A program made the position numbers and the translations under genes. Of a DNA stretch of 64,000 nt, positions 40,181 to 51,285 are shown piece by piece; position 1 is the stretch's first letter, and each line of letters opens with the position of its first letter. Origin of the DNA: Primula veris. Taxonomy: Eukaryota > Streptophyta > Magnoliopsida > Ericales > Primulaceae. The stretch covers positions 42,242,795 to 42,306,794 of the forward strand of contig OY821740.1 in the NCBI GenBank assembly GCA_963682055.1, read 5' to 3'. A model generated the notes under the pieces. The model ran no database searches. It had not been told where the DNA came from and was given only the letters and a program-made list of their open reading frames with translations.

Positions 40181-40310
40181 TTCTGTCTCACGATCCAGAT
40201 AAAACACTTGTCATAGAAGACAACTTGTTGTTATTGATCAAGAGAGACATGACTACATTATGCTATTTAGCATTTCTCGCCGAAATTAATCTTCACAAAT
40301 GAAGTTTAAG

Positions 40311-40550
40311 AGCATCCAGTTGAATGCTCGTTCTATTCCACGTTAGATTTTCTTGCATCCAGTCGTATGTAAGTAAATGAGGCATCCATTCGAATGCTCG
40401 TACTCTTTCTTGGAATATGAAATCTTTGCACCCAGTCGTGTGCAAGTGAGGGGGAGCATCCAGGTGAATGTTTATTGCACTAATTACTACTTAGTCGAAA
40501 TCTTCGCACCCTGTCGTGTGCAAGTGAGGGGGAGCATCCAGTCGCATGCT
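40311..40550 (+). other. Array of seven short covarying hairpins in the Copia 3' region
   Basis: Short inverted repeats with an AGTCG-like loop occur at 40311-40328, 40354-40371, 40382-40397, 40427-40444, 40455-40471, 40506-40521 and 40533-40550. Stems alternate between GCAT/ATGC and GCAC/GTGC, so both arms change together. GAGGGGGAGC purine tracts separate the later units. The array lies after the RNase H remnant, in the 3' untranslated part. Confidence 0.7.
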
Positions 40551-40570
40551 CGTGTACTCTTTTTGTCCTT

Positions 40571-40990
40571 AGACCAAGGTTTTTTCCCACTGGGTTTTCC
40601 TTGGCAAGGTTTTTAGCGAGACACGTTCCTATCATATCTCACTTAAGATTGCCGAAATTAGGGGGAGTATCCTGTTGTATACTTCTTACCACTGTGTACT
40701 CTTTTGTCCTTCGACTAGAGATTTTTTCCCACTGGGTTTACTCTAGCAAGGTTTTGATGAGGCACCTGTTTTGTGGTTGATCCCTACTACTACCATTGTT
40801 GCACTCTTTTTCCTTCGATCAGAGATTTTCCCATTGGGTTTGCTCTGACAAGGTTTTGATGAGGCACACTGTTTTGTGGTTAGTTACTTACATGATATTT
40901 CGGCCTATATCATTCGGCTACACAGTTTCTCCTAGGTACCGGTTTTGTCCCACACTGGGTTTTCCGGCCTTAAGGTTTTTTATGTGTTTA
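40571..40990 (+). other. Tandem CCCACTGGG hairpin units in the Copia 3' region
   Basis: Three clear units and one weak unit repeat the plan stem, T-rich, CCCAYTGGG, T-rich, stem, then (A)AGGTTTT. The stems are CCAAGG/CCTTGG (40574-40579 and 40599-40604), CTAGAG/CTCTAG (40715-40720 and 40741-40746) and TCAGAG/CTCTGA (40819-40824 and 40843-40848). Each pair stays complementary although its sequence differs. A fourth unit near 40939-40967 keeps only CCGG/CCGG. Confidence 0.75.
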
Positions 40991-41049
40991 GCACTGCGAA
41001 TGAACTCGACTCAGATCGACTGCATGAAGACGAAGAATTCAAGACGTCC

Positions 41050-41059
41050 AAAGGGGGAG
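41050..41059 (+). other. Polypurine tract of the Copia element
   Basis: AAAGGGGGAG directly precedes the 3' LTR, as expected for the plus-strand primer. Similar GGGGGAG tracts occur upstream at about 40450, 40528 and 40661. Confidence 0.85.
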
Positions 41060-41271
41060 TGTTGTAAGATTATTGGACTCTTGGGCTTTTACTTAATGGG
41101 CCCAGATGAGCTTGTAACCCTAACTCTCTATCTATATAAAGAGGGATAGGGGTCTTGTATTTTATATACATTCATATACATTCATATTCATTGATAATAA
41201 AAGACTATACTGTTTCCCCTCTCTCTCTACTTCTGTCTCCCTAAATACATAGCTAATAGTGTATTACAACA
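41060..41271 (+). repeat. 3' LTR of the Copia element
   Basis: This 212-bp copy lacks three C of the left LTR and carries three substitutions relative to it. It is followed by the GTTTT target duplication. Confidence 0.93.
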
Positions 41272-41276
41272 GTTTT

Positions 41277-42410
41277 AACATATTTCGGTAAAAATACATA
41301 GTAAAAAATAAAATAAAAGTTATTTTTCCAGAATTATGGGAGATACTCCCCCCCTGAATAATAGGTATCAGTTACGGTCTATTCTTCAAAAGATTAGGAG
41401 TCACTAACAATAACGATACTGAGCTTGGACATATTCAAATTTCTTCAAAACTGTTTGGATTATAAAAACAAGTCATAAAAGATGCTTACGTCAGCAGGAA
41501 AAATCTTTAAGAAGGAGACAAGCAGTGATAACCTCATTCCGCACAAGATTATAGATATGATAAAGTAAATGAATTTTTAGTGAATATGGGACAATAGTGT
41601 TGGATATTTGAGAAGGGCATTTGTGCCCAACTCAGCAATAATTTTTCCAACAATGGTTACAAGTGACGGTGACATTCATGTAACTAGTATTAAAAGTTAA
41701 ATTGTGCCGTAAATGACTATAGTTTTCATGACACGTACACGTATTTGTTTGCTGTCTTTGTAACTACAGAGATCAATTAAATATGCTCAATATAGAAATC
41801 TAAAAGTTACATTTGGAGTTAGTTGCCATAACATAATGCAAAAATTGCCTGTAGCCCCTTTCTTATCAATGGAAATCAAAATTATATACATATAAGTTAT
41901 AACATATTTCTCCATATTCTTACTAGCTAGAACTAGAAGGAACTTATTTGTGTACATTGATGGTAAGGGATTTATCACGTGACACACTCTAATTCTTTGA
42001 ATGTTTCGAAAAATATACACAGTATGTTTTCACAAGAGAGATGAATATTTCATTTTTTAAAGAACAATATATATACTAACATCTTAACAATATGAGACGG
42101 GGACTATACTACTAGCTAACTGGTCACATTAAATTGATGTATACTAGTTAACCTAAAAAGTAATTAGTTCCCAAAAAGAAACACAACTATAGTTGGGTAT
42201 GAATAAAACGGAACATTACAGCTATATTTTGGATGGTGGGAGTAGTCCTTTGTGACACAGCATATATGGGTCATGTCAAATGAGATGGTAACTTTGTAAT
42301 ATGATAAATTGGACCTCAAACCAAAATTTTAATTATGTATATACGTGGTGCATATATATGATTTAAACATATACATATCGACAATTAGTTTTCAACCAAA
42401 ACCAAAACAA
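41277..42410. other. Promoter side of SSL-b
   Basis: AT-rich DNA without a supported gene. Similarity to the SSL-c upstream region starts near 42282 (GATGGTAACT...ATGATAAATTGG) and continues to the ATG with a common leader CAACCAAAACCAAAACAAATG. A TATA-like GCATATATATG lies near 42351. Confidence 0.55.
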
Positions 42411-45400
42411 ATGGCTCGTTTACTTTCTTCCTCTAAAGCCATAACCTCAAATCTCTTACTTCTCATTACATTATCAATCCCTGTTATATCGTTTTTACTC
42501 TCAAACAACACTCAAATCCTATCTATTTTTTTCAGCAGTGATTATAAGGGTGATGCCAACCTTACATTCATCGACGCAGTGGGGCCGGAGAGCTTTGCCT
42601 TCGACCCGAGCGGAGGTGGACCCTACACAGGCGTAAGTGATGGCCGTATCATCAAGTGGATCCCTGAGCAGCAGCAGTGGGTCGATTTCGCGGTTACCTC
42701 ACCTGATAGGTAATATATATATAGCCTTTTTTGTTAATAGCGGATTACAAAACGTAAAAAAAACATAATTTATTTTATTAATATCTTCCAAGCCGAGTAT
42801 GTGAAAGGTTTTATCAGTAAAATACAAGACGACTACTACTACTACTAATAATAATATACAATAAGTAAGAGTTATCGTACTTATGAGTAAATCTTTCATT
42901 TTAACTTTCTTTCTACTGTTGAGTATATATTGTAATTTGAGACTAAAAAAAGAAACGACAACCCATCATATTGTGGAGTTGCAATTTATATGAATTTATT
43001 ATCAATAACATGTATTTCGCTTTAGTTTTTCTAGTATATATCGTAATTCCTAACATTGTAAATAGTTGACATGATTTTGTCAATCGCCTAATTTTGCTAG
43101 GTTTATATTTTTCAATCAGTTGTTGCCATATTAGGCATGTCATGCAATTTTGTACTGATATTGGAATGGGTGAGGAAATAATTCCTCCTTAACGTAAAAA
43201 GAAAACAAGTAGTTAAATGTTTGAAACTTTAAACTAATGCTATATAATTGACAAGGGAAGTCAATGATGGATGTTTTAATTGACAATACAATATTAAGTA
43301 ATAAAACACGTAATGTAAAATTGATTTTTATCCGGTTTTTTTTTGTCAGTACAAGAGACGTAATTTCCCCTTTTATGTCGTGATTGTCGTCATATCACGT
43401 ATAAAAATCAATATAAAAGATAATGTGTTAGGATAACGAAGAGACATTGATTACAAGTTAGGCCTCATAATTTATTGCTAAGTTGATAAAATTCGAAAAT
43501 AAAAGAGTAGCCAGAGAACATGGCCAAGTGTCGTTTTTGCAATTTCTACGTTAATTACAAGGTGGTTAGAATTTGACCATACGGTCCATACCATGTTCAA
43601 TGTCCACCACTAAGCTCGAATCATGGCCTTTCCGATTTTTTTTGTCCAGCATGGTTAAAATCTTGATAATTATGTACACCACAGAGTTCGAATCTAGCCA
43701 CCTCTTGATACCGCAAAACCGAGGGTTAATATTAAAAAAAAAAAAACTTGATTAATCATCCAAACAAGTTTACTTATTTTGATACATATAAACCAAATAT
43801 AACGATATCAATTAAACCTTTGGTTTAAGTCGAGTTTATTATGTTACTTATTTTAATAATCTACATAATCTATGATACAAGATAATTAAGCATTTTATAA
43901 CTTTTTTCGTTTGAGGTCTGAGATTGCTAATTAAAGAAAACGGTTACTCAGAATAAACATCTCATTAAGCTATTAGTAGTGTACTCGACAAACTTATGAT
44001 AACGCTTTTATTTTTCTTTTATATCGATAATCCAAAGTTTGGTTTTTCTTGACGAAAATATTGTGGATGTGCGCAAAACTGCAAAAGTAGGCACGTACTA
44101 ACAACATGATTAGAAAGGATGGTTGAGATAAAAACAACACTTTATTTTGGCACATTTCATGTGATCGCGTAGAGATCAAAATGGATGGTTTAGAGAATTG
44201 AGAACTTCAACAAATCTCTATCCCTAACAACACCAGTTTTCATCTCTTGATCAGTTCCATCGTGTTGGCTTTAATGTATCATTCTCAGTTACGTATTCCT
44301 ATCTCCTATTACCCATATGCTAAACTAAATTGATTGAAGTTTCGTAACTGACATGCACATTGTAAGATGTAATATTCCTAAATTACCATAAAAATCTGAA
44401 TAGTACTGCACATGCTAAACTTTATCGTAAGTTAGTGAAAATTATGTTTTATTTTCACTTATCAAGGTTCCAAAATGTCACAGCGAAATGGACATGCAGT
44501 GGGAGGATGGTTTACGCCGTATCCACATGTGAAGCTCACGTTATTATACTTTTTGTAACTGTAACGCCAATATGCAGGATTTTGTTGTTATTTTTTTGTC
44601 TGAGCTAAAAAAGTTTTGGTGCGCTAATGTGATTAATTCTATTTCTTTAACATTTAACTTATACCCGTGTATGTATAAAATATTAAAATAGTTATAGGCT
44701 ATACACATGTATACTTATAGTAAAAATATATATACGTGAAGAAATAGCCCATCATGCTTAAAAAAACGCATTCCACATGATACGGTGATTTAGAGGTGCT
44801 CTTTGTCTTGGCACGTTTGTTTGTATACAGGTCAATTTACTTTTGTTTTGTATTTGTATTTCTCACTATAACTTACGTATATTTACTTATTTTCTTATAA
44901 AAAAAACAATAAAGATAAATGCATGACTTCAAATATTTAAATGAAAACTATATCTATATATATGGTTTTATATATAGATATATGTATGTATAAAAATTGA
45001 TACAGTTCCAACAAATATTATACTACCAATATAAAAATATAACCCTGTAATGAGATTGTAAAAAATAAAAACCAGTCTTCAATTTTTTTGTAAAGGTTAA
45101 TTAATTTATTCCAACTGAAAATATATGACAAAAACCTTTTAGGTGGACCATTGCATAAAATTATAAGGTTTCCAGATACATGACTAAAGAGGTAATCATT
45201 TCTTATATTGTCAGTGTAGTATATGAGTACATTCTGTATGCTGAAACGGTTTTGAGAAATAATACTGTAGTACAGATCGTGTTAACTTGAAAAACCCTTT
45301 CGAGTTTTTTCTATCATAGCTTCATGCCACTGTAATGTTTCGTAACACGATCGAGTAAGAACGTATGGTCATGTAAATGCGTATCATTTTGTTTCTATTG

Positions 45401-46813
45401 CAGAGAAGGATGTCGAGACCCAAACAATCAGGAAGAGAGAGAGCACATATGTGGACGCCCGTTGGGTTTGCATTTCAACGAGCGTACCGGCGATCTATAC
45501 ATATGTGATGCATATATGGGCCTACTTGTTGTGGGCCCTGATGGTGGTCTGGCCCAAAAGATTGTTACGGAAGCCGAAGGAGTTCCATTTGTATTCACCA
45601 ACTCGTTGGATATCGATCAGGCAAGTGGAGTCATTTACTTCACCGATAGCAGCACACGCTACCAAAGAAGGTATATTGCTTATGAAAACGTGTCTAATAG
45701 CAGCTTCTACGTTTTCTTTCTTTGCTTAAAATCCAAGGTGCATCTCGTTGGTCAACTTAAAATTAAATGTTTTCAGTACTTTTATGTTTATAAGGCTGCA
45801 ACTTTTATGGTGTAGTAAACGGTATTTATCATGACCGGACGTTCTTAGTCATAGTTTATGATCCCAATCCATTTCAGAAAACGCCTATAAAACTTTTGGT
45901 GACAGAAGTATATATAGTGGAGTTTCCCTAGTATATCGAGTCTAAAAGAAATGGCCAACACAGTTTCAAGTTATTTAGTTTTTTAAATATTTATTTAATT
46001 AGGTATTTGTTTGTACATAAATAAAAATTATTACGATTTCCCATTTCTAAGGGTCGGTCATATCGAAATATTAGCTTGGTTATTTGAGACTGAATGTAAC
46101 ACATAAGTTACATTATCATTTTTTTCTGAACATGGCAACATACGTACTTCAAATTATAAAAAATCATGTATAAAGATAATTATTCATTTAATCGATAGTT
46201 TAACAAATTATACGTATGTAAATTTTGTAGGAATCATATCTCCGTTGTAGTAAGTGGTGACAGTACGGGAAGATTGATGAAATATGACCCTCACCTAAAG
46301 GAAACAACTGTCCTTCTTCACAACCTCACGTTCCCGAACGGAGTGTCTTTGAGCAAGGAAAAGGACTTTCTTCTCCTTGCTGATACGACAAACTGCCGAA
46401 TATTAAAAGTTTGGCTCGAAAACACAGAAGCTAGAAAATTCGAGGTTTTAACCGGGCTCAATATGGGATTTCCGGACAACATCAAGAGAAACCAGAAGGG
46501 CGATTATTGGGTCGGAATTCATGGGAGGAGGGGGCAGTCTTTGGAATGGATACTATCGAGACCTTGGATAGGAAATGCTTTGGTTAAGCTACCACTTGAT
46601 ATCACCAAAGTGTACTCATATGTTTCAAAGGCGACAGGGGTTGGGTTAGGAGTGAGGTTAAGTGAAAATGGTGAAGTTTTAGAGGTCTTGGAAAATAATG
46701 GATGGAAAGGTGTTAGTGAAGTTTATGAAAGGGAAGGGATTTTGTTTATTGGATCTATAAAGATGCCTTATGTCGGAATAGTAGAAAGGGGAGTTAATTG
46801 GAAGAAAGTTTGA
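42411..46813 (+). CDS. Strictosidine-synthase-like protein, SSL-b, intact
   Basis: Exons 42411-42709, 45404-45670 and 46231-46813 join in frame to 382 residues. This is a beta-propeller of the strictosidine-synthase-like family with unknown substrate, probably in the secretory pathway. A hydrophobic signal-anchor helix lies at about residues 13-33. Motifs in order are GPESFAFDPSGGGPYTGVSDGR, EHICGRPLGLHFNERTGDLY, DAYMGLLVVGPDGGLA, GVIYFTDSSTRYQRR, TGRLMKYDP, LTFPNGVSLSKE, GFPDNI, DYWVGIHGRRG and VGLGVRLSENGEVLEVLE. The start ATG opens the hydrophobic N-terminus and has the same context as SSL-c; an in-frame ATG at 42345 is less likely. Intron 1 is long (2.7 kb) and carries a SINE-like insert. 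The nearest relative is SSL-c in the right duplication unit; SSL-a is more distant. Confidence 0.93.
43580..43815 (+). mobile_element. SINE-like insertion in SSL-b intron 1
   Basis: The orthologous site in SSL-c intron 1 (near 51620) lacks this stretch: text reads GGTTAGAATTTACC then continues to TTTAAGTCG. The insert holds two similar halves with CACCACTAAGCTCGAATC and CACCACAGAGTTCGAATC, B-box-like words, and an A-run at about 43733-43746. An A box is not clear. Confidence 0.45.
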
Positions 46814-48447
46814 TGTATAGTTTTGGCCAAAAATGCTTTCGTGGGTATAACTGATAGACCAAGAAATTTAAGAAAGTATATAAATAAGGGGTCATATCTA
46901 CAGCAACTGTTAAAACAGATTAAACTAAGATCTTTAGACATGTTCACACTGACTATCTGAATAGTCATGTTGATGATATAAAAGCATATCCGGATCTCTT
47001 TTGTTTGTTAGATATATCCATTTTAAATACAATGTCGTGCATAACGATCAAATACATTATCTATCTAAGTTACTAGACTAGGAAAAATTCCAGTTTCAAT
47101 ATCGGTTGAGACTACTTAGCGAAAACTCCAAAATCTGAAGTGATTAATGTCTTTTCAAAACAAAAATCCTCCCCACCTTCTGAAACAACGTACATTTATC
47201 TAATAAGTCATGTGGCGTTTGAACGAGTCTCGGAACACGAGATTGATGATATGGGTAGTGTGGTGGGGTGTGGGTTATCAAACCATCCTATAAATACGTG
47301 AGGTAACGTTAGTATTTTTAGTTTTGAAAAATATGTTTTTTTATATTTTTTTTCACATTTTGGATTTAAAAATCTTGCAAAACACAACTAAATTCAATAA
47401 AATAATAAGAACGTAAAATATCCCAAAACTAAAAATACTACCGTATACCTTGCATATTTAATTATAGAATGATTTGATAGAAGAAAATGGAAAAAAATAT
47501 TTTTATATGAGCTTAAAAGCTCAGAGTGTCACGTGACACAATATTTTTGGGGTGTTAGTCCCCCCTCTTCCGTTGTAGAGAGCGTGTAGTGAACTTATCA
47601 TTTTCCAAGTAAAATTATCCGAAACATACAATTTAGCACAAAGTTATGCACTTTCAGATTTGGATAATGAGGGTAGATTGTAAAATTTATGCTGTCAAAC
47701 ATTGAGGTTGAATGAAGTTAGCCGCCATAGCACATTCACAAAAAAGTTATTAGTAGTAATTAATAACTATTGCACATTGAGATTATCTCTAATTTTTCTG
47801 TATTTATTTATAGCATACTTGTATTGAAGCCAACATCTAATTAATAACAGTCTGGTTCTCGGAAGCATATATGAAAATACTTAATGGATGTCGCAAGCCA
47901 ACCTATTTTGTTTTCAACCCAATGCTAATAAAAAATAACTTAATTCCACTCATCATATATGTGACAAGTGACAACACTACATTGATCGTAAAATTAAATT
48001 GTCTAATTCCGACTTAATACCAATGTTCGTTTGGAATATCAATTAATGGAGAAGGGTAATCAGGTCATTGCATCCTCGCCATTCAGAAAACTACCAAACA
48101 CGAAAATCATTTATAGCTGTGCATTGTGGAAGCCCAAGATTCTATATATACTTATTTTGCAAAGTTTTCAACCAAATCCTAAATTAACTGAGCATTACGA
48201 ATGTATCAAGACTCGACCCACCCTAATTACATGTACTTATATAGTTTTAATAAGTTTTTCGTAACTGAGATCCGTATTTATTCGACTATTTCATCCTACT
48301 TTGTTGAAAAGTACATGTTAAAGTTGTTGCCAATGGAGAAAGGTAGTTAGGTCATTTCATTAAGAAAATGGAGAAGGGCAGTTAGGTCATTTCATCCTCA
48401 CCATTCTAAAATCCCAATTCTCAGCGGGAAAACACAGAGTGGTATGT
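46814..48447. other. SSL-b to kinesin-fragment spacer with a repeated leader motif
   Basis: No gene is seen. A motif of about 35 bp, ATGGAGAAGGGNAGTTAGGTCAT and onward to CATCCTCACCATTC, occurs at 48046-48083, 48333-48362 (shortened) and 48368-48407. Related copies lie before the complete kinesin at 56451-56490 and 57231-57262. It may be part of the kinesin promoter or leader. Confidence 0.5.
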
Positions 48448-48571
48448 ATGGAGAGGATATATGTAGCAGTTCGAGCTAGGCCTTTACCTGTAGAGGAGGC
48501 CAAATCGACCCCTTGGCGTATCTCGGGAAACTCCATCACTAACCCTAATTATTCCTCCATCTTCGATTTCG
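48448..48571 (+). pseudogene. Kinesin KIN-7O exon 1 fragment (duplicate)
   Basis: The 124-nt exon encodes [20 protein letters not shown]... and ends in DF plus one base, exactly as the complete gene at 57343-57466. The next motor exons (P-loop and beyond) are missing because the segmental duplication ended in intron 1. The last 45 bases are repeated at about 48647-48690 beyond a microsatellite. It can encode only a short peptide. Confidence 0.9.
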
Positions 48572-48578
48572 GTACTAT

Positions 48579-48591
48579 CCCCCCCCCCCCC

Positions 48592-48637
<46 letters not shown>
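48579..48637. repeat. Poly-C and (AC)n microsatellite
   Basis: Sixteen C are followed by ACCC and about twenty AC units. It interrupts the duplicated end of the kinesin exon fragment. Translated frames here (poly-Thr/His, poly-Cys/Val) are meaningless. Confidence 0.95.
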
Positions 48638-48640
<3 letters not shown>

Positions 48641-48740
48641 CACACCCATCACTAACCCTAATTATTTCTCCATCTTCGATTTCAGTACATTCCCCCCCCC
48701 CATCCCCCCTATCTCTCTGTATAATATATTTATATATCGT

Positions 48741-49035
48741 TCTATTATAATAAGTCAACCCAAATCAAATGAGTCTGTCCAATTTAGTCATTTTTTTTCA
48801 AAAATACTCATACACATTTATATTAATTACAATAATACCATACTCATATAAAAATATAAAGTAAGTAAAAACTAATAAAACTATTTATCACTCTTTAACA
48901 ACCAAATATTCTTTTAAATCTTAAACTATGTTTTTTTTTTGTATTATCCGCATATTTATATCATAATTATATCTATTTTTTAGATTTTTATTGCATTACG
49001 CGCCGCTCACGCGTTGCGTGAGTTACGATTACTAG
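48741..49035 (+). mobile_element. Non-autonomous Helitron-like element, about 295 bp
   Basis: The 5' end starts TCTATTATAATAAGTC. Near the 3' end a perfect 7-bp hairpin CTCACGC-GTT-GCGTGAG is followed nine bases later by CTAG before T, the classic Helitron ending. The same stretch is absent from intron 1 of the complete kinesin gene near 57537, so it inserted after the duplication. The 5' neighbouring base is T rather than the expected A. Confidence 0.7.
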
Positions 49036-49306
49036 TATATAAATATGTGTGTAACCTAATTACCTACTTGTATGTTATATGTATCACTATCACCACTTCT
49101 TCACAGCTTATATTTGCAATTAAAGTTTTATGGTGAGTATTGAGTTTCTACTAAGGATACATTAATTACGTAGGAAATTAATGTTGTTTTATGGTGTGTG
49201 TGTACCTAATCTGCTATTCTATTCAGTTTTTAACACTTAAAACAAGTTTGTATACTAATTTAAATATTTTTCTATAAACAATGAGTTATCCCGGACTTGA
49301 CGAAAA

Positions 49307-50074
49307 CGTACACTTTGATTGATTTTATATGAATTTCGGTTTTGCCGTTAACTCTATTTCTTTAGTCTATCCCCACAGTCAACACTAGACACTTACTAGT
49401 AAAACCTTCAAACAAATTAAAATTTCATTACGAAAGCATTACAATTTCAATTATTAATTTGTCCAAACCCAGGTTTTACCTCTAACTTTATGTCGTGGGC
49501 ATTAATTAACAAAGGTTAATGCATATAAATAAGTATTTTTTTAGATTCCAAAATTAGATAATCGGATTGTTAAATTGAATTATAAGGGATAAATTTCAAA
49601 ATTAATTTTCATTATTAAGAAAAACTATGTCTATTTTAATTAGGCAGGAATTTTTTTAATCTGGGTGGAATTAATAGCAAAACAAGATTGTATCCATAAT
49701 TTCAATTACCAAAATATTGTAACCATAATCTTCAAATTTATTAATTTATTGGCAGGTTGGTTTTTTCAGAAAGGAAAAACATGTGTGTGGTAATGTAGTA
49801 GAAGGTAGGAACACTTTTTTCGTTATTTTCCTTTTTGTGTTATAGTGTGTATTAGACATAGATATATTTAAATCCCACGTGTACGGTTTTGAATCTTTTG
49901 ATGTGTGGTATGGAGGGTTTGGGTACGTAGAAAAGGTTCAACCTCAAATTGGATGGTAACTAGTAACATGATAAATTGGTTAAAACCAACTCTTTAATTA
50001 AGTATAAATATACGTATTGCACATATATTATTATCTAAATATCCACAATTAGTCTTCAACCAAAACCAAAACAA
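49307..50074. other. Junction region and promoter side of SSL-c
   Basis: Kinesin intron similarity ends near 49306 and SSL promoter similarity begins near 49945, so the duplication junction lies between. No gene is seen. The leader before the SSL-c ATG matches SSL-b. Confidence 0.6.
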
Positions 50075-50910
50075 ATGTCTCGTTTACTTTCTTCCTCTAA
50101 AGACATAAGCTCAAACCTCTTACTCCTCATCACATTATCAATCCTTGTTATATCGTTTTTTCTCTCAAACAACACTCAAATCCTTTCTATTTTTTTCAGC
50201 AGTAATTATAAGGGTGATACCAAACTTACAATAATCGACGCAGTGGGTCCAGAGAGCTTCGTCTTCGACCCAAGCAGAGGTGGGCCCTACACAGGCGTAA
50301 GCGATGGACGTATCATCAAGTGGATCCACGCGCAGCAACAGTGGGTTGATTTTGCTGTTACCTCACCCTATAGGTATAGAAAAGGATCACATTCTTTATT
50401 CATAGCCTTTTTTGTTAATACCGGATTTATAAAATAAAACTAACAAATTTAATTTATTTTCTTATTTTCTTCTAAACCGAGTTTGTGAAATATTTTATTT
50501 GTAAAAGATGATGAATAAAAGACAATCAATAAGAGTTATAGTACTTGCAAATTATTCATTTTAACTTCCTTTCTACTGTTGAAGATATACTGTAATTTGG
50601 GACCAACAGAAAAAACGACATCATTGTGGATTTGCAATTAATTTATAGTAATTTGCTATTAAGAACATAGATTTCGTCTTGATTTTCTACTATATCCTAA
50701 TTCGTAGCAATGTAATTACTTAGTTGTTGACATGATTATGTCAATCGCCTAATTTTGCTAGGTTTATATTTTTCAATCAAGTGTTGCCATATTTTTCAAT
50801 CAAGTGAGGAAATAATTCCTCCTTAACGTACGCAATAAGAAAAACGCAATAAGAAAACAAGTAGTTAAACGTTGAAGTAATATATACATATATATATTAA
50901 TAGTATCATA

Positions 50911-51285
50911 TCATACTATTAATATAAATCAACTCAATCATTTCGAGTCTGCCAAATTTTGTCCAAATTTTTCAAAAATACTTTTACTCTAATATTGTAA
51001 TTACTCTTAAATGTCATCACTCAATTCAAATAAATAAATAACTTAAAAAATGTTATTTTTCACACATTTATATTTCAAACAAAATCGTTATGTATTTTTT
51101 ATAAGAGTAAAACATTATGTTACCCGTTATATACGACTGTTAATTAATTATATTTAATCATTCGATATTTAAATTTTAAAAAAAATATTAAATTTATTTG
51201 TCAGGATATTAAAAATATTAAAATATTAATCTATGTCACTACGTAGCGCACACGTAACACGTCAGCAACGATTAATTATACTTAG
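50911..51285 (+). mobile_element. Helitron-like element related to the one at 48741
   Basis: The 5' end TCATACTATTAATATAAATC, then CAACTCAATCATTTCGAGTC, resembles the start of the element at 48741 (AAGTCAACCCAAATC...GAGTCTGTCC). SSL-b intron 1 lacks this block near 43240, supporting an insertion. The 3' hairpin is degraded and the ending is not a clear CTRR, so the right limit is approximate. Confidence 0.5.

Larger units (their letters stand above)
34287..41271 (+). mobile_element. Copia-type LTR retrotransposon, complete ends, decayed interior
   Basis: The element is 6985 bp long. It is flanked by the 5-bp target duplication GTTTT at 34282-34286 and 41272-41276. LTRs of 215 and 212 bp begin TGTTG and end CAACA. 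The left LTR is followed by a primer-binding-like CGTTATCAGCAC and the right LTR is preceded by the purine tract AAAGGGGGAG. Domain order gag, GAG-pre-integrase, integrase, reverse transcriptase, RNase H marks it as Copia. No long reading frame survives, so it could only move with proteins supplied by other copies. It lies between SSL-a and SSL-b. Confidence 0.93.
42282..49306 (+). repeat. Left unit of a tandem segmental duplication (SSL + kinesin 5' end)
   Basis: This unit corresponds to about 49945-57860 on the right. It contains the SSL promoter, all SSL exons and introns, the SSL-kinesin spacer, kinesin exon 1 and the first part of kinesin intron 1. Similarity to kinesin intron 1 stops near 49306, just after GAGTTATCCC. 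Size differences come mainly from later insertions. Confidence 0.85.

Noticed and set aside
48549..48758. Cys/Val repeat protein at the microsatellite
   Set aside because: It is the translation of an (AC)n tract.
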